Part shown: positions 7,963-16,288 of the stretch, piece by piece | How positions within the stretch are numbered: the first letter of the stretch is position 1 | Layout of the letters: every line of letters starts with the position of its first letter | Assembly: GCA_002418895.1 (NCBI GenBank) | Contig: DIFA01000021.1 | Coordinates: 1 to 43,040, forward strand | DNA from: Dehalococcoidia bacterium UBA5760 | GTDB lineage: Bacteria > Chloroflexota > Dehalococcoidia > Dehalococcoidales > UBA5760 | DNA: 43,040 nucleotides | Direction of reading: 5' to 3' | Notes under the pieces: model-generated | What the model was told of the DNA's origin: nothing | Seen by the model: the letters and a program-made list of their open reading frames with translations, nothing else | Database searches by the model: none | Translations under genes and position numbers: made by a program

Positions 7963-8208
7963 GTGACAACGAGAAAAATCACAAGATGTATGAGTACCCA
8001 ACACCCGGATAACGTGCCCCTCTTTTTTGCGCAAAATACCGAGCTGGGTGGGGAAGATGAAATACAGGAAGCCTATTATGCCTTCTCTCACTTAGGTTGT
8101 GATGAACAAATGTGGGACCGTGAAGGTAAGGAAGTGGATAACTTCGTCGTCAAGAAACTATCAAAATATTGCAATAGCATCATCAACTATGCTATGATAT
8201 TAGTCTAA
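7963..8208 (+). pseudogene. ppcA: Truncated archaeal-type phosphoenolpyruvate carboxylase
   Basis: The first 60 or so residues match the N-terminus of archaeal-type PEP carboxylase (PpcA): RCMSTQHPDN, then GGEDEIQEAYYAFSHLGCDE and EGKEVDNFVVKKL. This family makes oxaloacetate from PEP and bicarbonate and is normally about 480-530 residues. Here the reading drifts after KKLSKY and stops at codon 82. GTG 7963 is chosen because it follows GAGGT at a five-base spacer and gives the usual short N-terminus; the frame stays open to a GTG at 7921. The rest of the gene is missing, and the pyr promoter and leader begin directly at the break. Probably a non-functional relic; a short expressed peptide cannot be excluded. 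Confidence 0.8.
8169..8198 (+). promoter_or_regulatory. Probable promoter of the pyr operon
   Basis: TTGCAA (8169-8174), an 18-base spacer and TATGAT (8193-8198) form a sigma-70-type promoter at the end of the PEP carboxylase remnant. Transcription would start near 8205, giving a leader of about 105 bases that contains the PyrR attenuator. A 7-bp dyad (ATAGCAT / ATGCTAT) lies inside the spacer region and could be an operator. Confidence 0.5.
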
Positions 8209-8223
8209 ATGATGAACCTTTAA

Positions 8224-8286
8224 GCTGGTCCGGTGAGACTGGCAAGGGGAAAAAGAAGATAACGCAAGCTGGATAACCCTCTTGCC
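8224..8286 (+). promoter_or_regulatory. PyrR-binding attenuator (anti-antiterminator and antiterminator)
   Basis: Bases 8224-8243 form a 7-bp hairpin, GCUGGUC / GACUGGC, closing a CGGUGA loop. This matches the PyrR-binding loop of Bacillus-type pyr leaders (consensus around UCCNGNGAGRYU). Bases 8241-8249 (GGCAAGGGG) can instead pair with 8277-8286 (CCCUCUUGCC, one bulged U), which would form an antiterminator. That pairing uses bases from both the PyrR hairpin and the left arm of the terminator, so the three structures exclude each other as the classic mechanism requires. High UMP would favour PyrR binding and termination. Pairings were worked out by eye. Confidence 0.85.
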
Positions 8287-8309
8287 GCTCAGGGCAGGGG
8301 GTTATTTTT
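8275..8309 (+). terminator. Intrinsic terminator of the pyr attenuator, overlapping the pyrR ribosome site
   Basis: The left arm AACCCUCUUGCC (8275-8286) pairs with GGCAGGGGGUU (8293-8303), with one bulged U and a G-U pair, and is followed by AUUUUU. The pyrR ATG begins at 8310, directly after the U tract. The only Shine-Dalgarno-like sequence (AGGGGG, about 8296-8301) lies in the right arm, so the hairpin would also hide the ribosome site of any read-through transcript. Confidence 0.85.
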
Positions 8310-8897
8310 ATGTCCCGGAAAATTCTAATGACCGCAGAGGACATCAGGCGCACCCTGGTACGTATCGCCCACGAAATCATCGAGCGAAACATTACCCTCG
8401 AAGACCTGGTGCTGGTCGGCATCCGCACCCGCGGCGTGCCTATAGCGGAAAGACTAGCCTCACTGATAGCAAAATTCAGCGGGCTAAAACCGCCTGTTTC
8501 CGCCCTGGACATTGACCCCTACCGGGACGACATCTTCCCCCTGGAAATAAAACCGCTTACACAACGTATTGACACCGCAGTCAACATCGACGGCAAGTCC
8601 ATAGTGCTGGTTGATGATGTCCTCTATACCGGACGCAGCATCCGGGCCGCTATGGACGCTCTGATCGACACCGGACGCCCCCGGCAGGTCCAGCTGGCGA
8701 CTCTGATCGACCGCGGCCACCGTGAGATGCCGATACGGGCTGACTATACCGGAAAAAACATCCCGAGCTCCAGAGATGAAGAAGTGAAGGTACGGCTTGA
8801 GGAGACTGACGGAGCGGATGAAGTAACCATCACCAGCTCGACCGCGAACAGACCTGTCGGCACTGAAAATGGTATACTGCTGCAAAAGGAGTTGTGA
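8310..8897 (+). CDS. pyrR: Bifunctional pyr operon regulator / uracil phosphoribosyltransferase
   Basis: A 195-residue PyrR. The PRPP-binding motif is VLVDDVLYTGRS (99-110), preceded by the IRTRGVPIAERL region (38-49) and followed by the RGHREMPIRADY-type segment that is characteristic of PyrR. PyrR binds UMP/UTP and the leader hairpin upstream of itself, and many members also convert uracil plus PRPP to UMP. It is the first gene of pyrRBCK and overlaps pyrB by four bases (ATGA). The C-terminus is about 15 residues longer than the Bacillus protein, ending in a polar tail with no known role. Confidence 0.95.
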   Translation: MSRKILMTAEDIRRTLVRIAHEIIERNITLEDLVLVGIRTRGVPIAERLASLIAKFSGLKPPVSALDIDPYRDDIFPLEIKPLTQRIDTAVNIDGKSIVLVDDVLYTGRSIRAAMDALIDTGRPRQVQLATLIDRGHREMPIRADYTGKNIPSSRDEEVKVRLEETDGADEVTITSSTANRPVGTENGILLQKEL

Positions 8898-10324
8898 TGA
8901 ACTTTACCGGTAGAAGCCTGGTAACCATCGATGACCTGTCCAACGGAGAAATAGCAGCCGTTTTTGACCTGGCCGACGAAATTTCGCAATCAATGAAGGA
9001 GCAGCTCGACGTATGCCGCGGTAAGGTCATGGCCAGCCTCTTCTTTGAGCCCAGCACCAGAACCAGGCTATCCTTTGAGTCGGCAATGCATCGGCTCGGG
9101 GGCAGCGTCATCAGTGCGGTCGATACCAAGGCAACCTCGCTGGCAAAAGGCGAGAGTATCGCCGATATGGCACGAGTGGTCGGGAGCTACGCCGACATAA
9201 TCGTCATCCGCCACCCCTGGGAAGGGTCCGCCAGGGTAGTTGCCGACTACGCCGGTGTGCCGGTGATAAACGCTGGTGACGGAGGTCACCAGCACCCCAC
9301 TCAGACCCTGTTAGACCTTTACACCATCAAGAAGGAAAGGAAAATTATCAAGGGCCTGAAGATTGCGCTATGGGGAGACCTGAAATACGGACGGACGGTA
9401 CACTCCCTTATTTTTGCTCTGGCCAAGCTCGGGGCGAATATCGTCTTCTGCCCTACCCCGGGGTTTGAGGTACCCAGGCACGTGATACAAAAACTAATCG
9501 CGGAATACGGCGGAGAACTGGAACGGCTTGCGGACTCCGAGCAGTCGGACAAGGAAAAGGTCTCCCCCCTGGATGCGATATATATCACTCCGGGCAGCCC
9601 GCACCAGCTGGCAATGATGCCCAACATCAGCATTCAGGTAGAGTTGAAAAGGGGAGTCGATGCCCTCTACATTACGCGACCGCAGAAGGAGAGGTTTGCC
9701 ACCAGCGAAGAAGGAGAAGGGTTGAAGAAATACCCGGTGGTGGACAAGAAACTGCTCAAAGAGAAGGAGTTTGAAAAAACCCTTATCATGCACCCGCTGC
9801 CCCGTGTCGACGAGCTGGCCTACGAGCTAGACGCCGACCCACGGAGTATGTACTTCAAGCAAGCAGCCCGAGGGGTACCGGTCAGGATGGCATTAATAGC
9901 CCTCCTGCTGGGGGTTAAGGAGATCGCCCTTCCCGACAAGGACGACTCCCCTGCCGGGATTGACTACCCGGCATACCGGCAGGACCTGGGGCTAAAGTGT
10001 CCCAATCCAAGGTGCGTCTCGGTACAGGAAAGCGAAACAAAATACATCAAACCGGCATTCAAGATAGTCAACACTAAGCCGATGACGCTAAGATGCACCT
10101 ACTGTGAACACGGCTTCGAGCCCAAGTATGTCGCCAGTTCCCACTGGCACGAGGGGGCACCGGAGTACAAGAAATACCACAGTGCGGAAAGCCACTGGGC
10201 CAGAACAATCAGACCGGAGAACCTGATAGTCTTTAATTCAGCAGATGAAGCCGAGGCCCATGGTTTTAAGCCCAGTCACTATGCCACCGTACCCCGAATA
10301 AGCAGCGACGGTCATAAATGGTGA
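8894..10324 (+). CDS. pyrB: Aspartate carbamoyltransferase with fused PyrI-type zinc domain
   Basis: Residues 1-345 are the catalytic chain. It has the carbamoyl-phosphate motif FEPSTRTR (51-58), the SLAKGES loop (82-88), HPTQTLLD (134-141) and HPLPRVDE (300-307). Residues 365-410 match the zinc domain of the regulatory chain PyrI, with Cys369-X4-Cys374 and Cys401-X2-Cys404, the same spacings as E. coli PyrI except for three extra residues between the pairs. No PyrI allosteric nucleotide domain is present. Residues 424-462 resemble the Ada-type zinc-binding repeat (WARTIRPENLIVFNSADEAE), but Ser/His stand where cysteines are expected. It forms carbamoyl-aspartate in pyrimidine synthesis. The zinc domain may hold catalytic trimers together, as it does at the catalytic/regulatory contact in E. 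coli. It overlaps pyrR and pyrC (7 bases). Confidence 0.93.
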   Translation: MMNFTGRSLVTIDDLSNGEIAAVFDLADEISQSMKEQLDVCRGKVMASLFFEPSTRTRLSFESAMHRLGGSVISAVDTKATSLAKGESIADMARVVGSYADIIVIRHPWEGSARVVADYAGVPVINAGDGGHQHPTQTLLDLYTIKKERKIIKGLKIALWGDLKYGRTVHSLIFALAKLGANIVFCPTPGFEVPRHVIQKLIAEYGGELERLADSEQSDKEKVSPLDAIYITPGSPHQLAMMPNISIQVELKRGVDALYITRPQKERFATSEEGEGLKKYPVVDKKLLKEKEFEKTLIMHPLPRVDELAYELDADPRSMYFKQAARGVPVRMALIALLLGVKEIALPDKDDSPAGIDYPAYRQDLGLKCPNPRCVSVQESETKYIKPAFKIVNTKPMTLRCTYCEHGFEPKYVASSHWHEGAPEYKKYHSAESHWARTIRPENLIVFNSADEAEAHGFKPSHYATVPRISSDGHKW

Positions 10325-11664
10325 AGCCGCTGCTTATTCGGGGAGGACGTATCATCGACCCCGGACGGGGGACAGATAAGATCGGGGATTTGCTCATCCT
10401 CGAGGGCAAGATCGCCCGTCCGGTCAGAGAAGAGCCGGCCTTGCCGCAATATGACATCATCAACGCCGGCGGGATGGTCGTCTGCCCCGGGTTTATCGAC
10501 CTGCACTGCCACCTCCGACAGCCGGGTTTCGAGGAGAAAGAGACCATCGCCAGCGGCAGCCGGGCAGCGGCGCGGGGCGGTTTTACCACCATCTGCTGCA
10601 TGCCCAACACCAATCCCCCTCTGGATAACAAAGCAGCAATAGATTATGTCAATCTAGTATCATCATCGGAGGGCATTATCCGGGTACTGCCGATAGGGTG
10701 CGTCTCCAAAGAGAGGATGGGGGAGGAACTGGTCGATATGGAGGAGATGGCCAAAGCCGGGGTGGTGGGATTCAGTGACGACGGCAGCCCGGTAGCAACC
10801 TCCCTCCTGATGCGTCAGGCACTGGAGTTCAGCTTAAGCTCGGGACTGCCCATTATCGACCACTGCGAGGATACCACCCTCAGCAGTGGTGGGCTGATGA
10901 ATGAGGGCACCCTCTCCGCCAGTCTGGGGCTGCGGGGAATACCGGCCGCCGCCGAGGAGATTATGGTCGCCCGCGACCTGATACTAGCCCGACTTACCGG
11001 GGGCTGGCTGCATATCGCCCACGTCTCCAGCGAAGGTTCCGTTGAGCTTATTCGCCGCGCCAAAGACAGGGGGATAAGAGTTACCGCCGAAGTCACCCCG
11101 CACCACCTGACTCTAACCGAGGAGAAGGTCAGGGGATATGATACCAGTGCCAAGGTAAACCCGCCCCTAAGGACCAGGCAGGACACCAAAGCCTTATTAG
11201 AGGGGCTTAAGGATAACGTAATTGATATCATCGCCACCGACCACGCTCCTCATACCGAGGTCGACAAACTCGGTGGATTCGCCCTGGCTCCCTTCGGCAT
11301 CAGCGGCCTGGAGACTGCCCTGAGCAGCCTGTTGGGCCTGGTGCACGACGGAGAACTATCCCTGATCACTCTTATCGCAAGGCTTACCCAAGAGCCGGCC
11401 CGGATTATCGGCGATAGGTACGGCAGACTGGGCACCCTGGATATCGGGGCCCCCGCCGATGTGACCATCTTCGACCCGGACATGGAGTGGGTGGTTGACA
11501 CCAACACCTTTGCATCAAAGGGCAGGAACACCCCCCTCAAAGGGGCACGGTTGAAGGGAAAGGTATTGGCAACCATCGCACAGGGCAAACTGGTCTATCA
11601 GGACAGCTCGATTAAGGTTGGAAGGACGGGATCATCAACAAAGTTTAGAAAGGAACCGTTATGA
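10318..11664 (+). CDS. pyrC: Dihydroorotase (class I type)
   Basis: A 448-residue amidohydrolase closing carbamoyl-aspartate to dihydroorotate. The metal-binding motif is DLHCHLRQPG (61-70), followed by GGFTTICCMPNTNP near residue 90, DHCED for another metal site, HVSSE, and ATDHAPH carrying the catalytic Asp. All ligands expected for an active class I dihydroorotase are in place, so it is not a non-catalytic PyrC' partner. It overlaps pyrB by seven bases and pyrK by four, indicating tight translational coupling. Confidence 0.95.
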   Translation: MVKPLLIRGGRIIDPGRGTDKIGDLLILEGKIARPVREEPALPQYDIINAGGMVVCPGFIDLHCHLRQPGFEEKETIASGSRAAARGGFTTICCMPNTNPPLDNKAAIDYVNLVSSSEGIIRVLPIGCVSKERMGEELVDMEEMAKAGVVGFSDDGSPVATSLLMRQALEFSLSSGLPIIDHCEDTTLSSGGLMNEGTLSASLGLRGIPAAAEEIMVARDLILARLTGGWLHIAHVSSEGSVELIRRAKDRGIRVTAEVTPHHLTLTEEKVRGYDTSAKVNPPLRTRQDTKALLEGLKDNVIDIIATDHAPHTEVDKLGGFALAPFGISGLETALSSLLGLVHDGELSLITLIARLTQEPARIIGDRYGRLGTLDIGAPADVTIFDPDMEWVVDTNTFASKGRNTPLKGARLKGKVLATIAQGKLVYQDSSIKVGRTGSSTKFRKEPL

Positions 11665-12443
11665 AGCAGCCCCCGTCCACCATCATCTCAAGCAGAGAAG
11701 CAATGCCCGGGACCTATCTCCTCTGGCTCCGGTCTCCCTGCATAGCCTCCGGAGCTAAGCCGGGGCAGTTTGTGATGGTGCGCTGCGGCGAAGACAATGA
11801 GCTACTGCTGCGCCGCCCCCTCAGCATACATCGGATAGACGGCGATAGTCTGGCTCTTTTATTTAACACGGTAGGCAAAGGCACCCGCTGGTTATCTCAA
11901 CGTCAAAAGGATGAGGCTATAGACCTGCTCGGCCCGCTGGGCAACGGTTTCACCATCTACGCTGAGTCCAGAGAAATCCTGCTGGTAGCAGGCGGTATGG
12001 GCATCGTGCCACTGGTATATCTTGCCGATATAGCACTTCGACAGGAAAAAAGGGTAACCCTGCTCGCCGGAGCCAGATCTGCCGCCCAGCTTCTCCCCGA
12101 GGAATTCCTGCCCCGGGGAGTTACCCTTATCACCACTACCGAAGACGGGACACAGGGTTATAAAGGATACGTCTCGGAACTGCTGCCGGACTACGCTGAC
12201 AGCTCCGACCAGATCTTTGCCTGCGGGCCAACCGCAATGTACCGTGAACTGGCGCAGAGAAAGCGAGAGCTCGGCCTCGAAAGGAAGCCGGTACAGATCT
12301 CCCTGGAGATGAGGATGGGCTGCGGGCTTGGGGTCTGCTACGCCTGCACGGTGAGAACCAGAAGCGGACTGAAGCAGGTATGCCAGGACGGCCCGGTATT
12401 TGAGCTGGATGACATCATCTGGGACAAGCTAATTCCGGACTGA
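11661..12443 (+). CDS. pyrK: Dihydroorotate dehydrogenase electron-transfer subunit
   Basis: A 260-residue ferredoxin-reductase-like flavoprotein. The N-terminal half has the FAD signature RRPLSIHR (near residue 50). The middle has the NAD-binding GGMGIVPL region. The C-terminus carries the [2Fe-2S] motif with Cys221, Cys226, Cys229 and Cys241 (GCGLGVCYAC then CQDGPVF). PyrK lets a class 1B PyrD use NAD+. No pyrD follows; the operon ends here in a GC-rich hairpin, so pyrD must be elsewhere. A related role as an electron-transfer subunit for another enzyme is possible but less likely in this operon. Confidence 0.92.
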   Translation: MKQPPSTIISSREAMPGTYLLWLRSPCIASGAKPGQFVMVRCGEDNELLLRRPLSIHRIDGDSLALLFNTVGKGTRWLSQRQKDEAIDLLGPLGNGFTIYAESREILLVAGGMGIVPLVYLADIALRQEKRVTLLAGARSAAQLLPEEFLPRGVTLITTTEDGTQGYKGYVSELLPDYADSSDQIFACGPTAMYRELAQRKRELGLERKPVQISLEMRMGCGLGVCYACTVRTRSGLKQVCQDGPVFELDDIIWDKLIPD

Positions 12444-12471
12444 CCGGGGCCGAGGAACTAAAAGGCCCCGG
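12444..12471 (+). terminator. GC-rich hairpin after pyrK
   Basis: CCGGGGCC (12444-12451) and GGCCCCGG (12464-12471) form a perfect 8-bp stem with a 12-base loop immediately after the pyrK stop. No U tract follows, so it may stabilise the 3' end or act with Rho. The rest of the gap to 12704 holds a 51-codon open frame without a ribosome site and nothing else recognisable. Confidence 0.5.
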
Positions 12472-12704
12472 ACTGGCCCACCTTTGTCCCGGTTGAAGAA
12501 CTAACGGGTGATTGCTTTTGAACGAACCATATGCGAACATATATCAGAGAAGTGTTACTCAGAGATGCAGAGGCTGGAGCACTGCTGAACCGGGGGCTGT
12601 TTAATAACAGTGACCTGATTAGACTAAAGTCTATGGCCAATAGAATTCAGAAGACTTGGATAACTCAGACCTTGTTGAGCCCATGATGATAAAGATCAAT
12701 ACAG

Positions 12705-15245
12705 ATGACACTCCGTAAGAAGACGATAGTTCTCATTGCAGTTACATTCGGCTGCCTGATTGCTACTATATATGCAATCTCTCAAAACGTCCTGATGCGG
12801 AGTTACGCTCGGTTGGAGCAGGAGGCCATCCATACCAATGTGGAGCGCCTCAAGAGTGCCCTGGACAAAGAAATATCTTCGATAGATGCCGTCAATCAGG
12901 ACTGGGCAGCATGGGATGATACCTATGAGTTCATCGAGGATAATAACGATGCCTATATTGAGTCGAATCTAATCGACGGGACATTCGTAACACTAGAGCT
13001 TAATCTTATGGTGTTTATCAACTCCGCCAACCAGGTAATCCTCGCTAAGGCCTTCGATTTGGAAAACGAAGAGGAAGTACCTCTCCCAGAGAGTTTTCAA
13101 GAACATCTTTACCCTGACAGCCTCCTTCTGCATCATCCTGATACAGAGAGTAACGTAGAAGGGGTGCTTACCCTTTCCGAACTCCCTATGCTCATCAGTT
13201 CACGGCCCATACTGACCAGTAGAGATCAAGGGCCTATTCGTGGAACACTTATTATGGGACGTTACTTAGACACTTCCAAAATCGAGGAGCTAGCCGGGTT
13301 AACACGATTGTCCATCGATATCCATCTGTTTGACAATTCGCTATTGCCGACCGACCTCGAAGAAGTGAAGCCATCTTTGCAGACAGGCACGCCGATCATT
13401 ATAGAACCCTTGGACGGTGAGCGTGCTGCTGGATACGCTTCTGTTGACGATATTTATGACAATCCAAGCCTCATCCTAAAGATAAACGTACCCAGGGATA
13501 TTTACAGGGAGGGACAGAATACCATCAATTATTTTATGGTGGTACTCGCTATCGCAGGGGGAGTGCTTGCACTGGTAATCCTATTATTTTTTCACAGATC
13601 GGTCCTATCCCGGTTACTACGTTTTGACCGAGAGATTGATCGAATCAGAGCAGCAAATGACCTGCTAGGTCACGTTTCTGTGACGGGTAGTGACGAATTA
13701 TCACACCTGAAGAACAATGTCAATAAGACCCTAGAGTCACTGAGGGCATCGGAGGAAAAGTACAGAGAACTAGTGGAGACTGCTTCCGAGATTATATCCA
13801 CAACGGATATGGAAGGGAACTTTGTCTTTACCAATCCGGCATTCAGAAAACACCTAGGCTTCTCACCTGAAGAGGTAAGTAAAATAAACGCATTCGAATT
13901 AGTCCACCCGGAAGATATAGAACGTGTGAGAAAAGAATTTAACCGGTTAGAGGCAGGCAAAGGGATGAGAAACCTGGAATATAGATGTCGGGCTAAAGAC
14001 GGCTCTTATGTTGACTTACTGAATAATACCTCGCCATTATTTGATTCCCATGGTAATGTGTCTGCTGTCGTTACTGTTACCAGCAATATCACCGCGCAGA
14101 AAAAGGCGGAGGCAGAGAAGCGGGAGATGGAGAGGAAGGCCCAGGTAACCAGCCGCCTGGCATCGGTGGGAGAGATGGCTTCCGGCATCGCCCACGAGAT
14201 AAACAACCCCTTAACCAGCGTGATCGGCTTTTCCGAGCTGCTGATGGAAAAGGACCTGCCCGAAGACTTGAGGGAAGATGTTGAGACTATCCATAACGGC
14301 GCAAAAAGGGTAGCCGACATCGTGAAGAGGCTGCTTACCTTCGCCCGCCAGCACAAGCCGGTACGAAGCTGTACCGGCATCAACGAGATCATCGAAAGCA
14401 CCCTGGCCCTGCGCAAGTATGCCCTGGAGACCTCCAACATCGAGGTGATTACCATGCTCGATAACGAACTGCCCTGGACGGTGGCCGATGCCGGTCAGCT
14501 CCAGCAGGTATTCCTCAACATCATCGTCAACGCCGAGACGGAGATGAAGAAGGCCCACGGCAGGGGCAGGCTTACCATCAGGACGGAGCAGGCCGGCGAT
14601 AGGATACGGATATCGTTTGCCGATGACGGGCCCGGCATAGCCGGGGAGAACCTGGAGAGGATATTCGACCCCTTCTTCACCACCAAAGAGGTGGGAGAAG
14701 GGACCGGCCTGGGACTGAGCCTGTCCCGGGGCATCATCACCGAGCATAACGGCGAGCTGTATGCCGAGAGTGAGGAGGGCAAGGGGGCCACCTTCTTCGT
14801 CGAGCTGCCCGTCGTGATGGAGGAGGAGAAGGTGGAGCGGGTTGAGGAGGTCGAGGAGGCCGGGAAGGCTGTCGGGGGCCGGATACTGGTGGTAGATGAT
14901 GAGCCGGCCATACTGGCGTTCCTGAAGAAGTTACTCGGTGACGAGGGTTATGATGTGACGAAGGTAGGCAGTGGCAGAGAGGCCCTCGAGATGATTAAGG
15001 AGCAGGGTTACGATCTTATCATCTGTGATATCAAAATGCCCGGCTTAAGCGGCACCGAGCTGTATGATGAGCTGGGGGGAATAGCCCCTTCCCTGCAGAA
15101 GAGGACCATCTTTACCACCGGAGACGTGATTAGCTCCGATGCCAGGGAGTTCCTTAAAGCGACCGGAGCCCCCTGTGTTCCCAAGCCCTTTGATACCGCC
15201 GGGCTGAAGAAAGAGATAAACCAGATATTGGACAACAGGAGTTAG
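12705..15245 (+). CDS. Hybrid sensor histidine kinase (CHASE4-PAS-HisKA-HATPase-REC)
   Basis: An 846-residue membrane kinase. There is a transmembrane segment at about 8-28, an extracytoplasmic CHASE4 domain (about 40-270, with the family's DWAAWDDTYEF at 66-76) and a second membrane segment at about 276-298. A HAMP-like helix and a PAS domain (about 352-470) follow. The kinase core has phospho-accepting His497 in GIAHEINNP, an N box near 605-610, and G boxes DDGPGI and GTGLGL. A C-terminal receiver has Asp775 and Lys827. The intact receiver means the signal probably passes on through a phosphotransfer protein or acts internally; no partner regulator is adjacent. The N-terminal half uses more A/T-ending codons than the part after about 14,100, which may mark a domain swap. 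The signal is unknown. Confidence 0.93.
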   Translation: MTLRKKTIVLIAVTFGCLIATIYAISQNVLMRSYARLEQEAIHTNVERLKSALDKEISSIDAVNQDWAAWDDTYEFIEDNNDAYIESNLIDGTFVTLELNLMVFINSANQVILAKAFDLENEEEVPLPESFQEHLYPDSLLLHHPDTESNVEGVLTLSELPMLISSRPILTSRDQGPIRGTLIMGRYLDTSKIEELAGLTRLSIDIHLFDNSLLPTDLEEVKPSLQTGTPIIIEPLDGERAAGYASVDDIYDNPSLILKINVPRDIYREGQNTINYFMVVLAIAGGVLALVILLFFHRSVLSRLLRFDREIDRIRAANDLLGHVSVTGSDELSHLKNNVNKTLESLRASEEKYRELVETASEIISTTDMEGNFVFTNPAFRKHLGFSPEEVSKINAFELVHPEDIERVRKEFNRLEAGKGMRNLEYRCRAKDGSYVDLLNNTSPLFDSHGNVSAVVTVTSNITAQKKAEAEKREMERKAQVTSRLASVGEMASGIAHEINNPLTSVIGFSELLMEKDLPEDLREDVETIHNGAKRVADIVKRLLTFARQHKPVRSCTGINEIIESTLALRKYALETSNIEVITMLDNELPWTVADAGQLQQVFLNIIVNAETEMKKAHGRGRLTIRTEQAGDRIRISFADDGPGIAGENLERIFDPFFTTKEVGEGTGLGLSLSRGIITEHNGELYAESEEGKGATFFVELPVVMEEEKVERVEEVEEAGKAVGGRILVVDDEPAILAFLKKLLGDEGYDVTKVGSGREALEMIKEQGYDLIICDIKMPGLSGTELYDELGGIAPSLQKRTIFTTGDVISSDAREFLKATGAPCVPKPFDTAGLKKEINQILDNRS

Positions 15246-15249
15246 GGAT

Positions 15250-15666
15250 ATGATAGTGACCAGGGAAATTACTCTCAATACCAGAGGTGAGTGTGATATT
15301 ATCGATATCACACCCGACATAGAGCAGGAATTAGCCAGGGCCGAGGTAGCTAACGGCATTGTCACGATATTTGTCGCCGGTTCAACGGCAGGCTTAACCA
15401 CCATCGAGTTCGAGCCCGGAGTACTGGCTGATCTGCAGGGTATGTGGCAGCGAATCGTCCCTAAAGATATTGCCTACGCCCATGACTGTCGCTGGGGCGA
15501 CGGCAACGGCTACTCACACGTCCGTGCTTCACTACAGGGGGCCTCGCTGACAGTCCCTTTCAGCAATAAGAGGCTAGTGGTGGGTACCTGGCAGCAGATA
15601 GTCCTGATCGATTTCGATAACCGACCCCGCTCGAGACGGGTGATACTACAGATCATGGGTGAGTGA
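15250..15666 (+). CDS. YjbQ/UPF0047 family protein
   Basis: A 138-residue single-domain protein of COG0432. It shows the family's motifs: GSTAGLTTIEFEPG (about 48-61), GDGNGYSHVRASLQG (about 77-91) and the late GTWQQIVLIDFD. A conserved His and acidic residues of this family form a metal site; some members have weak thiamine phosphate synthase activity, but the real function is unsettled. It starts four bases after the kinase stop, so the two may be co-transcribed. It is convergent with folE (10-base gap). Confidence 0.88.
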   Translation: MIVTREITLNTRGECDIIDITPDIEQELARAEVANGIVTIFVAGSTAGLTTIEFEPGVLADLQGMWQRIVPKDIAYAHDCRWGDGNGYSHVRASLQGASLTVPFSNKRLVVGTWQQIVLIDFDNRPRSRRVILQIMGE

Positions 15667-15676
15667 TCGGGCCTGC

Positions 15677-16264
15677 CTAATCGATAGGAGACTTACTTCG
15701 AATCAGCGAAAAAAACTCGGCCCTGGTCTTGGGGTCAGTACGGAATATACCCCGCAAACCCGAGGTGACCATATTGCTGCCCGGCTTCTTGATGCCACGC
15801 ATAACCATACACATATGCTCTGCCTGGAGGACCACAGCCACTCCCTTGGCATTGATCCCATCGGCAATAGCATCAGCAATCTGAGAGGTCATCCTCTCCT
15901 GAAGCTGCAGGCGCTGGGCTACAATCTCGACCACTCTGGCCAGTTTACTGGCACCGACTACGCTTCCTTCGTTATTAGGGATATAGCCGATATGAGCCAG
16001 GCCGTAAAAGGGCAGCAGGTGATGCTCACACATAGAATAGAATGGGATGTCCTTGAGGATGATCATTTCACGGTGTCCTTCTCCGAAGCTTACCGAGAGC
16101 ACTTCCCTGGGATCCACACCCATTCCCTTAAATAGCTCGGCATACATCTCAGCGACACGGCGGGGAGTACCCACCAGGCCCTCACGCTGCGGGTCCTCTC
16201 CGATAGCCTCAATAATGGAAGCTACTGCCGCCTGAATTTTTTCCGAGTCAAACACTGCCTTCAT
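15677..16264 (-). CDS. folE: GTP cyclohydrolase I
   Basis: A 195-residue FolE1, converting GTP to dihydroneopterin triphosphate for folate or pterin synthesis. The zinc ligands are seen in CEHHLLPF, with the second Cys in AEHMCMVMRG. The GTP pocket is seen in GASKLARVVE and the QERMTSQIADAI helix. Length and motifs are standard. It is the last gene of a minus-strand run ppiC-hom-thrC-folE, 24 bases after thrC. No ribosome site stands out before the ATG. Confidence 0.95.
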   Translation of the reverse strand: MKAVFDSEKIQAAVASIIEAIGEDPQREGLVGTPRRVAEMYAELFKGMGVDPREVLSVSFGEGHREMIILKDIPFYSMCEHHLLPFYGLAHIGYIPNNEGSVVGASKLARVVEIVAQRLQLQERMTSQIADAIADGINAKGVAVVLQAEHMCMVMRGIKKPGSNMVTSGLRGIFRTDPKTRAEFFSLIRSKSPID

Positions 16265-16288
16265 CGTTAATTTCTCGACGCTATTTCT

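Noticed and set aside
12531..12686. A 51-codon ORF between pyrK and the kinase gene
   Set aside because: It has no ribosome site, no recognisable motif, and stops just before the kinase gene; chance is enough to explain it.
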